A stretch of 64,000 nucleotides of DNA, from contig NZ_FSRK01000002.1 in the NCBI RefSeq assembly GCF_900141765.1, positions 620,001 to 684,000 of the forward strand. The letters run 5' to 3'. The translations under genes and the position numbers were made by a program. The DNA is from Epilithonimonas zeae (GTDB lineage Bacteria > Bacteroidota > Bacteroidia > Flavobacteriales > Weeksellaceae). Below the pieces are notes generated by a model. That model saw only the letters and a program-made list of their open reading frames with translations. It was not told the DNA's origin and searched no databases. Every line of letters begins with the position of its first letter. Position 1 is the stretch's first letter. Shown here piece by piece: positions 1 to 8,257 of this stretch.

Positions 1-2
1 TT

Positions 3-80
3 ATTATACACGGTCTCGTAGATACTGTTTTTCTCACTTTGAGTTATTATGGAATGACCGACTTTTATTCAGGATTTTAA
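3..80 (+). CDS. possible C-terminal tail of a gene cut by the left edge
   Basis: A short open frame runs from the left edge to a TAA at 78-80, reading ...GLVDTVFLTLSYYGMTDFYSGF. It ends 15 bases before the ctlX start, the spacing expected of an upstream gene on the same strand. The fragment is too short to assign a family. Another frame is also open here until about 165, so this is only a candidate. Confidence 0.3.
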   Translation: MIHGLVDTVFLTLSYYGMTDFYSGF

Positions 81-95
81 TCATATTAGTTAAAA

Positions 96-1013
96 ATGCA
101 AACAACAGATACAGTTTTGATGATAGAACCAGTCGCTTTTGGATTCAACGAGCAAACGGCGGTTAACAATTATTTTCAGGTTCAACAAGAAGGCAATGTT
201 CAAGGTGAAGCTTTGAAAGAATTCAATTCTTTTGCCGAAAAATTGAGAGCAAAAGGCATCAATGTCATTACGATAAAAGATACGCTTGACCCAAAAACAC
301 CAGATTCAATTTTCCCGAATAACTGGGTGAGTTTTCACTCTGATGGAAAAGTGGTTCTGTATCCAATGTTTGCAGAAAACAGACGTTTGGAAAGACGTGA
401 GGATATCATCAATCAAATTAAAGAACAATTTGAGATAAAAGAAATCATCGATTATTCTGACATCGAAAAAGACAACAAATTTCTGGAAGGAACGGGAAGT
501 ATGATTTTCGACCACGATAATAAGATTGCTTATGGTTCTGTCTCGTTGAGGTTGGATGAGGATTTGTTTAGAAAATTCTGTAGCGAGTTTGGATTCAAAC
601 CTGTCGTTTTCCATTCTTATCAGACAGCTGGCGAAGAAAGATTGCCAATTTATCACACCAATGTAATGATGTGTGTTGCTGACCAATTCGTTGTGATTTG
701 TCTGGATTGTATCGACGACGATTTGGAAAGAGAAAAAGTCATTGAAACGATTAAAAATTCAGGAAAAGAATTAATAGAAATCTCTGAAGACCAAATGCAG
801 AATTTCGCAGGAAATATGCTTCAGGTTCAGAATAATTCAGGAGAAAAATTTTTAGTAATGAGCCAAAGCGCTTACCAATCTTTGAACCCAGAACAAGTTT
901 CTGCCATCGAAAAATATTGTGAAATTATTTACTCCGATTTGGAAGTTATTGAAACCAATGGTGGCGGAAGTGCAAGGTGTATGTTGGCTGAGGTTTTCTT
1001 GCCGAAGAAATAA
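96..1013 (+). CDS. ctlX: citrulline hydrolase CtlX-like (guanidino-group-modifying enzyme superfamily)
   Basis: A 305-residue pentein-fold protein of the arginine deiminase/amidinotransferase superfamily, closest in pattern to CtlX, which hydrolyses citrulline to ornithine, ammonia and CO2. Visible family motifs are FPNNW (73-77), EGTGSM (131-136), the catalytic His in YHTNV (H187) and the nucleophilic Cys near the C terminus in GGGSARCM (C295). There is no signal peptide, so it should be cytosolic and act in arginine/citrulline catabolism. The start is the ATG at 96. It is followed by a strong terminator and faces the convergent outer-membrane genes, so it is the last gene of its unit. Dimethylarginine hydrolase-like activity is an alternative. 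Confidence 0.85.
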   Translation: MQTTDTVLMIEPVAFGFNEQTAVNNYFQVQQEGNVQGEALKEFNSFAEKLRAKGINVITIKDTLDPKTPDSIFPNNWVSFHSDGKVVLYPMFAENRRLERREDIINQIKEQFEIKEIIDYSDIEKDNKFLEGTGSMIFDHDNKIAYGSVSLRLDEDLFRKFCSEFGFKPVVFHSYQTAGEERLPIYHTNVMMCVADQFVVICLDCIDDDLEREKVIETIKNSGKELIEISEDQMQNFAGNMLQVQNNSGEKFLVMSQSAYQSLNPEQVSAIEKYCEIIYSDLEVIETNGGGSARCMLAEVFLPKK

Positions 1014-1033
1014 ATTCATTTAAATAAAAATCA

Positions 1034-1075
1034 AAAATCCCGTCTTGTAATAAAACTCGACGGGATTTTCTTTTT
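1034..1075. terminator. bidirectional Rho-independent terminator
   Basis: Perfect 11-bp inverted repeat AAAATCCCGTC (1034-1044) / GACGGGATTTT (1059-1069) with a T-rich tail on the plus strand and an A-rich lead on the other side. It lies between the convergent ctlX and the outer-membrane barrel gene and can serve both. Confidence 0.85.
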
Positions 1076-1103
1076 GAAAAATTTAACTTGATATATAATG
1101 TAG

Positions 1104-3377
1104 TTATCTGGTGCGGTTTTTAATGTCTTTGTCTGCGCTGCTGATATCTCTTATTTTCTGAACTTTTTTGTTCCCGAAATTATAAGTGATGCTGAAGTTC
1201 ACGCTTTGATTATATTGATTTTGATTGATGTAATTGAAGTTTCCGTTATCTTGTTGGTCGGTAATTACAACTTTATTTGTTTTCAGAATATCATAGATTT
1301 CCAGAGCAAATGTCCAGTCGTTCCATACTTTTTTAACATTGAAATCAAGGCTCATTAATGATTTCAGGTAACCAATTTCAATTTGTTGATTGTCAACATA
1401 CCAATAGTTGACGCCAAGAAACCAAGTTTTATTTTTATCTAGTCTTACGGTGTTATTCGTTTGGATTAGTAAACTGTTAGATTTGATTTTGTTAACGTAA
1501 TCTGGAAAAACATCACCTGTTAATGGGTCTGTGTTTAGGAATCCATTATTCACATTTCTTTGTACACCAATGTTGAAATTACTTGTCAGATATTGCTTGA
1601 AGAAAGATTTCTGCATTCCCAACATTGCGGACATCTCTTGTCTGTCTCCGAAATTGGTTCTGATATATCTTAATTCCTTGGTCGTAACACCATTTTTGAC
1701 AACTTCTCTTTGGAGAGGAACTTGGGTAATAACATCTTTTGATAATGAATGATTCACGATGAAGAAGTATGAATTCTTGAACATATAAGTGAACTCATTC
1801 GTATAAACTGAAGATGCTTTTACAAAAGGGTTATTCTGAGTATAATTCACATCTGTCAGAATATTTTTCACAGGATTCAATTCCCAGAAACTCGGTCTTC
1901 TCATTCTGCTGGAGAAAGCGTAAGAAATATTATTTTTATCATTAATGGCATAGTTAAGACTTACATACGGAAGAAGATTATTGTAATTTCTTTCGATATT
2001 GCTGAAGTCTGCATTGTCTGATTTTCCTACACTATTCGTAATTTCATATCTCGAACCTATTTTTCCTGAGAATTTTTCCGAGAATTTCTTTTCCATTGTC
2101 AAATAGAAACCGTAGATGTTTTCGTCATAAATGAAATGGTTTGGATTATTTTTCGGATTATCTATACGATTTCCATCATTATCAAATAATTCTGCCAGGT
2201 TTTCATTTTTGTCAAAAATAGAAGTTGTACTTTTTGTATCGTTATCAGTTTTTGTTTTATTATAATTTCCACCAACAGAAACTGTGAAATCATTTTTGAA
2301 TTTCTTGATATAATCGCCTAAGAAAGAAAAATTGTTGATGACTTGTGGTGTACTTTGTGTGATTTGTACCATCTTGTATCCTAGGTTCTGATTCAAGCTT
2401 GAATTATAAGTGATGTTGTCTGCATTCTGAAATCTTTTATAATTCAGATATGCGGCGTTCAAATTTAACTTACTTCCAAGCGTATCTGTTTTCCATTCAT
2501 AATTCAAGTTCAAAGAATTGTTGTATGAACGTGAGTTTTCTACATTCTTAGTGTAATTGTAACTGGTTGCCTGTTCTCCTTTATCATTAATACTTTTAAC
2601 GGTATTGAAAAGATTGGACGTGGAACCATAACTTCTATTTGCCCAAGAATTGTAAGTCAAAGCCAAATTACTGTTGTCATTCAATTGATAATCAATGTTT
2701 AAATAGCCACCCAGGTTTTTGTTTGGGTCACTCACTCTACCTTCGGATTGATTGCTGGATTTATCATTTCCGTTTCTCAAAATATAATATTGCTCCTGAA
2801 TATTCTGGCTTGTATTGATGTTAGAGCTAATTCCCAGTTTATCCTTTCTGTAATTCAGCGAAACACCCGCATAAGAAGAGTTATAATAACTTTGGGAATT
2901 TCCCATTCTCATATTCCCGTTCAGTCCGTCGGTCATTTTTTTCTTTAGAACGATATTAATGATTCCGTCAGAAGATTCAACCTGATATTCACTTCCGGGA
3001 AGCGTAATCACTTCGATTTTCTGGATGTTTTCTGCCGGAGTATTTTTCAGGAATTGAGTTAATGACTCAGCATCCATATTGGTTTTTCTTCCATTGATGA
3101 AAATCACAGCATTATTTTTTCCAATGATTTTCAAAGTTTTATCATCCGTTGAAGAAACCAAAGGTGTTTGTTTCAAAAGATTAAAAGCAGTATTTCCTTT
3201 TGCAACCGGCGATGCGGCAACATCATATACAAAACGATCACTTTGTTTTTTGAAGACTTGTTTTGTCAGCGTTACAGCTTCTATGTTTTTTGTGGTCGCA
3301 GTATCTTTTTTAGGTGTTTCTTGTGCATAAATCAATCCGGAGAAAAATATGGCAGCGATGAGAGTTTTCGTTTTCAT
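1104..3377 (-). CDS. TonB-dependent receptor-like outer-membrane beta-barrel protein
   Basis: A 757-residue outer-membrane protein. It has a signal peptide (MKTKTLIAAIFFSGLIYAQ), then a plug-like segment around residues 50-150 ending in the typical DGIINIVLKKK, then a long barrel rich in aromatic and Asn residues, as in the OMP_b-brl_3 family. The C-terminal SITYNFGNKK resembles a last beta strand. It lacks the carboxypeptidase-regulatory-like N-terminal domain often seen in SusC/TonB receptors. The substrate is unknown. It lies 38 bases downstream of a paralogue on the same strand, with which it shares most of the plug and barrel motifs, so the two look like a tandem duplication transcribed together. 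Confidence 0.85.
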   Translation of the reverse strand: MKTKTLIAAIFFSGLIYAQETPKKDTATTKNIEAVTLTKQVFKKQSDRFVYDVAASPVAKGNTAFNLLKQTPLVSSTDDKTLKIIGKNNAVIFINGRKTNMDAESLTQFLKNTPAENIQKIEVITLPGSEYQVESSDGIINIVLKKKMTDGLNGNMRMGNSQSYYNSSYAGVSLNYRKDKLGISSNINTSQNIQEQYYILRNGNDKSSNQSEGRVSDPNKNLGGYLNIDYQLNDNSNLALTYNSWANRSYGSTSNLFNTVKSINDKGEQATSYNYTKNVENSRSYNNSLNLNYEWKTDTLGSKLNLNAAYLNYKRFQNADNITYNSSLNQNLGYKMVQITQSTPQVINNFSFLGDYIKKFKNDFTVSVGGNYNKTKTDNDTKSTTSIFDKNENLAELFDNDGNRIDNPKNNPNHFIYDENIYGFYLTMEKKFSEKFSGKIGSRYEITNSVGKSDNADFSNIERNYNNLLPYVSLNYAINDKNNISYAFSSRMRRPSFWELNPVKNILTDVNYTQNNPFVKASSVYTNEFTYMFKNSYFFIVNHSLSKDVITQVPLQREVVKNGVTTKELRYIRTNFGDRQEMSAMLGMQKSFFKQYLTSNFNIGVQRNVNNGFLNTDPLTGDVFPDYVNKIKSNSLLIQTNNTVRLDKNKTWFLGVNYWYVDNQQIEIGYLKSLMSLDFNVKKVWNDWTFALEIYDILKTNKVVITDQQDNGNFNYINQNQYNQSVNFSITYNFGNKKVQKIRDISSADKDIKNRTR

Positions 3378-3415
3378 AATTTATTTTTTGAGAGTAATAG
3401 TTTATTTTTTCTTGA

Positions 3416-5629
3416 TTAAGTTCTTGAGCGGATGGCATCGTTAGCCGATTTCACTTCTCTTGCTTTTTTCAATTTTTGGTTTCCGAAGTTGTAAGTCACA
3501 TTGATGTTCAACTCTCTTCCGTATTTGAAACTTCTGACCGTGTTGTAGCTTCCGTTGGCCTGTTTTGTTCTGATGTCATCAATATTGGAGTTGAAAATGT
3601 CGTTCACTTCTACTAGGAATGTGAAATTTCCCATTATTTTTTTGACACTCAAATCCAGACTTTGTTGTGAGTAAAATGTCCCCATTTCCACTTCTCTTGT
3701 TGGCATCAACCAGTAATTTACACCTAAGAACCAATCTTTTTTCGCAGATAATCTTACCATATTGTTAGCCTGGAAAAAAGTATTCAGCGTTTTCACATCG
3801 ATAACAAAAGGTTCCAAAGTTTCTGTAATTCCTTCTATTGGTTGAGAAGTTGGGTCTTTCGTTACACCACCTTTGAAAGTAGCATACTCGAAGTTGGCAG
3901 AATAATTGGTTGTCCAGATATCACCAAACCAAGATTTGTTCATTCCTAAAGTCAATCCGATCTGCTTGTTGTTACCATAATTCGTTCTGATGTATCTTAG
4001 GAAATCAATTTTTTCGCCTGTAAGATTATTGATAGTTTGTCCTTGTAACGGAAGCTGTCCATAAGCATTATCAGCATAATTGAAACTCACATTAGCATAG
4101 AAAGCATTCTTGTACATATAATTGATTTCCTGATTATAATTTTTGGAAGCCTGCATAAAAGGATTATTCTGAATATAGTTGGTCGGTGTAAAGTACGTTC
4201 TGGAAGGATTCAGTTGTCCGAATCCAGGTCTTCTCACGCGGCTGGAAAAACTATAAGTAATGTTGTTGTTTTCATTGATGGCATAATTCAAAGTAGCATA
4301 CGGCAAAAGATTGTTATAATTTCTTTCAAAACCGATGTCAGATTTTCCAACAACATCGCCCGTACTCAATGTAGCTTCGAATCGTGTTCCGATTTTTCCT
4401 GAGAATTTGTCAGAGAATTTTCTTTCAAAAGTGGCATAAGCACCGATGATATTTTCTTTATAAATGAAATGATTGGAAAGCGTATTATTGGTTACAAATT
4501 GAGTTCCGTCAAAGTCATTTTGTCTCGTATCGCTGTCTGTATTGGTGTAGTTGTAGCTGCTTCCGATAGCAAATGTACTTTCATTTCTGAATTTCTTGAT
4601 GTAATCAATATTCGCAGCGTAATTATTAATAATCTGAGGAACAGCTTGCTGGAAAGCGCTATATGAGCCGTCAGCTTTTAGCGGGAAAGATTCTCCCAGA
4701 CTCACCTTGTCTCTGTTGAACCACAAGTAGGAAACGTTTGAACTCAATTTACTTCCAAGCGTATCGGTTTTAACTTCATAATTCAGGTTGAAGTTATGAT
4801 TTCTGGTTTGCGCATCTTCCTGATTGATAGTTCTGTTGGAAAGGATTCCGTTTTCGTAGTTCGTCATATCCAATACAGAACCGAAACTCTTATTGTATCG
4901 CATATTATAGCTGAAACCAAGATTTTGTTTTTTGTTGATTTCGTAATCGATGTTGATACTTCCGCCATAGTTTTTATTCGGGTCATCCATTGTTCCGACA
5001 GAATTATTCTGGAAGGTAGAGTTACCATTTGTCAACGTATAATTCTCTCTTTCTCTGTAGCTTCCCATATTGAAGTTGGAATTGAAAGACCATTTATTCT
5101 GTCTAAGGTTAAAAGCCACACCAGACGAAGGGTTGTTGTAAAAACTCTGGCTGTTATTCATTTTCAAAGTTCCGTTGTAGCCATTTGTTTTTGATTTTTT
5201 CATCACGATGTTGATGACACCTTCATTGGCTTCTACCTGAAACTCACTTCCAGGAACGGTTACGACTTCTATTCTTTGGATATTTTCTGATGGCGTATTT
5301 TTCAGCATTTCTGTAATCGCTTCGGCATCCATCAACGTTTTTTTTCCATTGATGTAGAAAACCACGTTGGATTTTCCCATTATTTTGAAAGTCTTTCCGT
5401 CTGTGCTGGACAACATTGGCGTCTGCTGAAGAAGATTGAAAGAATTGGTTCCCTTTGCAATAGGAGAAGAAGCCACATCGTAAACAAATCGGTCAGACTT
5501 TTTCACGAAAACTTTTTTGTTAAGTTTTACTTCTTCTATCGTTTTTATCTCCTCTGTTTTTTTCTGAGTCTGTTGCGCAGAAATCATTCCTGAGAAAAAA
5601 ATAACTGCAATTAGGATTTTAGCTTTCAT
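3416..5629 (-). CDS. TonB-dependent receptor-like outer-membrane beta-barrel protein (paralogue)
   Basis: A 737-residue paralogue of the gene just downstream, with the same layout: signal peptide (MKAKILIAVIFFSGMISAQ), plug-like domain with SDRFVYDVASSPIAKG and GVINIVMKKS, and a barrel of the OMP_b-brl_3 type ending in NVTYNFGNQK. The conserved block around MRRPSFW/VRRPGFG and RYIRTNFGDR/RYIRTNYGN occurs in both. It is the promoter-proximal gene of the pair, with a good Bacteroidetes promoter candidate upstream. The ligand cannot be told from sequence. No SusD-like partner is present, which argues against a glycan-uptake locus. Confidence 0.85.
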   Translation of the reverse strand: MKAKILIAVIFFSGMISAQQTQKKTEEIKTIEEVKLNKKVFVKKSDRFVYDVASSPIAKGTNSFNLLQQTPMLSSTDGKTFKIMGKSNVVFYINGKKTLMDAEAITEMLKNTPSENIQRIEVVTVPGSEFQVEANEGVINIVMKKSKTNGYNGTLKMNNSQSFYNNPSSGVAFNLRQNKWSFNSNFNMGSYRERENYTLTNGNSTFQNNSVGTMDDPNKNYGGSINIDYEINKKQNLGFSYNMRYNKSFGSVLDMTNYENGILSNRTINQEDAQTRNHNFNLNYEVKTDTLGSKLSSNVSYLWFNRDKVSLGESFPLKADGSYSAFQQAVPQIINNYAANIDYIKKFRNESTFAIGSSYNYTNTDSDTRQNDFDGTQFVTNNTLSNHFIYKENIIGAYATFERKFSDKFSGKIGTRFEATLSTGDVVGKSDIGFERNYNNLLPYATLNYAINENNNITYSFSSRVRRPGFGQLNPSRTYFTPTNYIQNNPFMQASKNYNQEINYMYKNAFYANVSFNYADNAYGQLPLQGQTINNLTGEKIDFLRYIRTNYGNNKQIGLTLGMNKSWFGDIWTTNYSANFEYATFKGGVTKDPTSQPIEGITETLEPFVIDVKTLNTFFQANNMVRLSAKKDWFLGVNYWLMPTREVEMGTFYSQQSLDLSVKKIMGNFTFLVEVNDIFNSNIDDIRTKQANGSYNTVRSFKYGRELNINVTYNFGNQKLKKAREVKSANDAIRSRT

Positions 5630-5678
5630 AATACTTGGTTTTAGTAAAGTAGTTTGTAGTTTCTAATATTTTACATTG

Positions 5679-5710
5679 CAAAGATATATATTAATTTAAG
5701 TATTATGCAA
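5679..5710 (-). promoter_or_regulatory. Bacteroidetes-type promoter for the outer-membrane pair
   Basis: Read on the minus strand there is a TATCTTTG box (5679-5686), matching TAnnTTTG, preceded 21 bases upstream by TTG (5708-5710). This fits the -33/-7 pattern of Bacteroidetes housekeeping promoters and leaves a leader of about 45 bases before the ATG at 5629. Confidence 0.5.
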
Positions 5711-5838
5711 TACAAAGTAGTAAGTAAAATTTATGATTGATTTTAACTTGTTGATTGTCAGCGATAAAATTTTTAAACTGATTTATTATTAAGACAACTG
5801 TTGCTAAAGAATTGTTACATCAACAATTAAAAAAAATG

Positions 5839-5870
5839 AAAAAAGCCCTTGCAAAATGTTACAAAGGCTT
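5839..5870 (-). terminator. Rho-independent terminator of the dehydrogenase gene
   Basis: On the minus strand AAGCCTTTG (5862-5870) pairs with CAAGGGCTT (5843-5851) with one G-T wobble, followed by a run of six T. It lies about 60 bases after the dehydrogenase stop. The rest of the roughly 300-base gap 5630-5930 holds the promoter described for the barrel pair and no ORF. Confidence 0.7.
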
Positions 5871-5930
5871 AGTTATCCGCTAGTTCGGACAGGAATTTTT
5901 AATGTTTTATTTCATTATTTTGATAAGATT

Positions 5931-6929
5931 CTAAACCAAAACGGCATTCGGATTTTCAAATTCTTCATTCTTTTCGAAATGAGAAAGACTTGTCAAAGTT
6001 GAATTTGCAATTTGGTCAAGCGCTTCCTGTGTGAAAAAAGCCTGATGCGCCGTAACCAAAACATTCGGGAAACTCATCAAACGCTGGATGGTATCATCTT
6101 CGATAATTGTATGAGAAAGATCCCGGAAAAATAATTTTTCTTCCTGCTCATAAACATCGATTCCCAGATAACCAATGTGCTTAGACTTTAGACCATCAAT
6201 CACAGCTTTGGTATCAATCAAGCCGCCACGACTGGTGTTGATTAGCATTACATTTTTCTTCATTTTTTTGATTGAATCGGCATTAATCAAATGACGAGTA
6301 GAGTCCATCAAAGGGCAGTGAAGCGACACAATATCAGATTCAGAAAGTAATTGTTCCTGAGAAACATATTCAATTCCTAAATCTTTAAGTTCCTGATTTT
6401 CTGTAATGTCATAAGCTAAAACTCTCGCACCAAATCCCTTTGCAATCTTAGCAAATGCAGCACCGATATTTCCAGTTCCTATAACGCCGATGGTTTTTTG
6501 ATAAAGATTAAAACCCATCAATCCGTTCAGAGCAAAATTCTGTTCGCGAACGCGGTTATAAGCTTTATGTGTTTTTCTGTTAAGCGTAAGAATCATTGCC
6601 ATTGCGTGTTCTGCAACCGCTTCCGGAGAATAAGCTGGAACTCTGCTGACTTTCAAACCAAGACGTTTGGCAGCTTCCAAATCTACATTGTTGAAGCCCG
6701 CGCATCGCAGTGCAATATATTTTACGCCTTTTTTGGCAAGATGTTCTAGAACTTCTGCATCTAGTTTGTCATTCACAAAGGCACAAATAGCATCTGTATT
6801 TTCGATGAGATTGAGAACGTGTGGACCTAGATGCGTTTCGAAATAATCCAGTTCAAAATTGAATTGCTGATTCGCTTTATTAAAAAATTCTTTGTCGTAA
6901 GGTTTGGAAGAGAAGAATGTGATTTTCAT
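5931..6929 (-). CDS. ldhA: D-2-hydroxyacid dehydrogenase (D-lactate dehydrogenase type)
   Basis: A 332-residue NAD-dependent D-2-hydroxyacid dehydrogenase, most like fermentative D-lactate dehydrogenase (pyruvate + NADH to D-lactate). It shows the Rossmann motif GTGNIG at about 151-156, the substrate-binding region RCAGFNNVD, the catalytic Arg in NTSRGG and the catalytic His in TAHQAFFT. The start chosen is the ATG at 6929 (MKITFFSSKPYD), which begins directly with the first beta strand of the family; an in-frame ATG six codons upstream (6947) would only add MIITLN. It appears monocistronic, with its own terminator. Specificity for lactate rather than another 2-hydroxyacid is inferred from overall similarity. 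Confidence 0.85.
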   Translation of the reverse strand: MKITFFSSKPYDKEFFNKANQQFNFELDYFETHLGPHVLNLIENTDAICAFVNDKLDAEVLEHLAKKGVKYIALRCAGFNNVDLEAAKRLGLKVSRVPAYSPEAVAEHAMAMILTLNRKTHKAYNRVREQNFALNGLMGFNLYQKTIGVIGTGNIGAAFAKIAKGFGARVLAYDITENQELKDLGIEYVSQEQLLSESDIVSLHCPLMDSTRHLINADSIKKMKKNVMLINTSRGGLIDTKAVIDGLKSKHIGYLGIDVYEQEEKLFFRDLSHTIIEDDTIQRLMSFPNVLVTAHQAFFTQEALDQIANSTLTSLSHFEKNEEFENPNAVLV

Positions 6930-6956
6930 ATTTAAAGTTATTATCATTTAATTTTT

Positions 6957-7097
6957 AATCACAAAAGGCACATAAGATTTTCATCTTTCTGCTCACGAAA
7001 AAGTACAAATTAGTTTTATTAGACATTTCCTTTTTTGCTCTCTATATCAATGTGAGTTTAAATTTAATTCATTCCTTTTGTGACTTTTGTGGTCAAT
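6957..7097. repeat. intergenic inverted repeat, possible small palindromic element
   Basis: The segment starting at 6960 reads CACAAAAGGCACATAAG and the reverse complement of the segment ending near 7092 reads CACAAAAGTCACAAAAG, so two copies of a CACAAAAGnCACAnAAG motif face each other across about 95 bases. The space holds no ORF and separates two minus-strand genes. Confidence 0.4.
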
Positions 7098-7127
7098 GAA
7101 TTTTAGATTATTCTTAGTTGCTATTCG

Positions 7128-7469
7128 TTACTCAACTCGATTTTTTCGGGCTAACTTTTTATCAACCCAAATCGTAGCAAAAGGAAAAAAAGCACCCATC
7201 AATGCAAAGATAAAATCCTCATCATCCCAATCATATATTTTTCTCGTTGCTGGAAGGAAAATAAGATAAAGCGTGAAGAAAAGTCCGTGGATACTCCCAA
7301 TAGTACTGATGTAAATAATGGCGAAAATATCTTCCGGCTCAATGCGAATCCAAATCATTGCTGAGAATAATAAAAGCCACGAAACGGCTTCGGCAAAACA
7401 AATTTGCTTAAACCATTTGATGAGCTTCTCTTCGGGATATTTTGAGTAATATTTTTCTATGACGTTCAT
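7128..7469 (-). CDS. DUF3817 family membrane protein
   Basis: A 113-residue integral membrane protein with three hydrophobic segments (about 26-42, 48-70 and 84-100) and the DUF3817 pattern: an N-terminal FAEAVSWLLL helix, GSIHGLFFTLYLIFL, and a C-terminal ALMGAFFPFATIWVDKKL. The function of this family is unknown. It lies 58 bases downstream of nadD on the same strand and could be co-transcribed with it, although nothing links their functions. Confidence 0.75.
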   Translation of the reverse strand: MNVIEKYYSKYPEEKLIKWFKQICFAEAVSWLLLFSAMIWIRIEPEDIFAIIYISTIGSIHGLFFTLYLIFLPATRKIYDWDDEDFIFALMGAFFPFATIWVDKKLARKNRVE

Positions 7470-7527
7470 ATTAAAGCAAAGATAAAAGAATAAAGAACAA
7501 AGAAAACCGATTGATGATTAAACTCAT

Positions 7528-8121
7528 TTATTTATAAAAACTACTTCCATCCAAATATTCAAAAACCTCTGGAGGTAACATTGGTCGAGTATTTTTACCT
7601 TCCTTAATCATATTACGGATTTCCGTCGCTGAAAGTTCTATGACGGGTGCTTTGATTAGCGAAATATTCTCGTGCTGCAAATAGTCCGAATCTTTTTTCT
7701 CTTCACCGAAAATTCTAGGATAAACAATGATTTGATGATTTTTTAACAGCAGTTCATAGTTTTTCCATTTGTGAAGGCTTCCCAGATTGTCTTCACCCAT
7801 TATCAAAGAGAAGGAATAATCCGGATATTTTTCGTTCAGATAAGTTAGTGTATCAATCGTATAACTGGGAACCGGAAGTGAAAACTCGACATTGGAAGCC
7901 CGCATTTTTGGATAATTTTTGATGGCCAATTGCACCATATCCAATCGGTTGTGGTCTTTCAAAAGTGATTTTTTGTCTTTGAAAGGATTTTGCGGACTTA
8001 CGACAAACCACAATTCTTCCATATCAGAATTCTCTAAAATATAATTCCCAAGAATCAAATGCCCAATATGAATGGGATTGAATGAGCCGAAAAATAATCC
8101 GATTTTTTTACGTTTTTCCAA
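7528..8121 (-). CDS. nadD: nicotinate-nucleotide adenylyltransferase
   Basis: A 197-residue NadD, which transfers AMP from ATP to nicotinate mononucleotide, giving deamido-NAD in NAD biosynthesis. It shows the nucleotidyltransferase motif GSFNPIHIGH near the N terminus and the C-terminal ATP-binding motif SATEIRNMI. The length is normal for the family. The start codon appears to be TTG (8119-8121, read on the minus strand): no in-frame ATG lies between it and the GSFNP motif, and none is visible just upstream. Cytosolic. Confidence 0.9.
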   Translation of the reverse strand: MEKRKKIGLFFGSFNPIHIGHLILGNYILENSDMEELWFVVSPQNPFKDKKSLLKDHNRLDMVQLAIKNYPKMRASNVEFSLPVPSYTIDTLTYLNEKYPDYSFSLIMGEDNLGSLHKWKNYELLLKNHQIIVYPRIFGEEKKDSDYLQHENISLIKAPVIELSATEIRNMIKEGKNTRPMLPPEVFEYLDGSSFYK

Positions 8122-8234
8122 GATAGAGTAGTCCTTTTATACTTTTCAAATTTAGAAAATAATAATTGAAATCGAATTCTAAGTCAAATCATTAATTTTC
8201 TCATTTGACCATTTAATAATCAATAATTTATGAT

Positions 8235-8242
8235 TATTTTTG
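8235..8242 (+). promoter_or_regulatory. -7 box candidate of the histidine kinase operon
   Basis: TATTTTTG matches TAnnTTTG and lies 15 bases before the ATG at 8258. The nearest upstream TTTG (8204-8207) is 27 bases away, longer than the usual 19-23, so only the -7 element is supported. Confidence 0.3.
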
Positions 8243-8257
8243 CAACAAACATAATTG

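Noticed and set aside
4796-5194. 132-residue frame opposite the second barrel gene
   Set aside because: Antisense to conserved barrel sequence; product looks like a reverse-strand artefact.
5843-5900. possible tRNA-like sequence after the dehydrogenase gene
   Set aside because: No cloverleaf could be drawn; the hairpin with T run explains it as a terminator.
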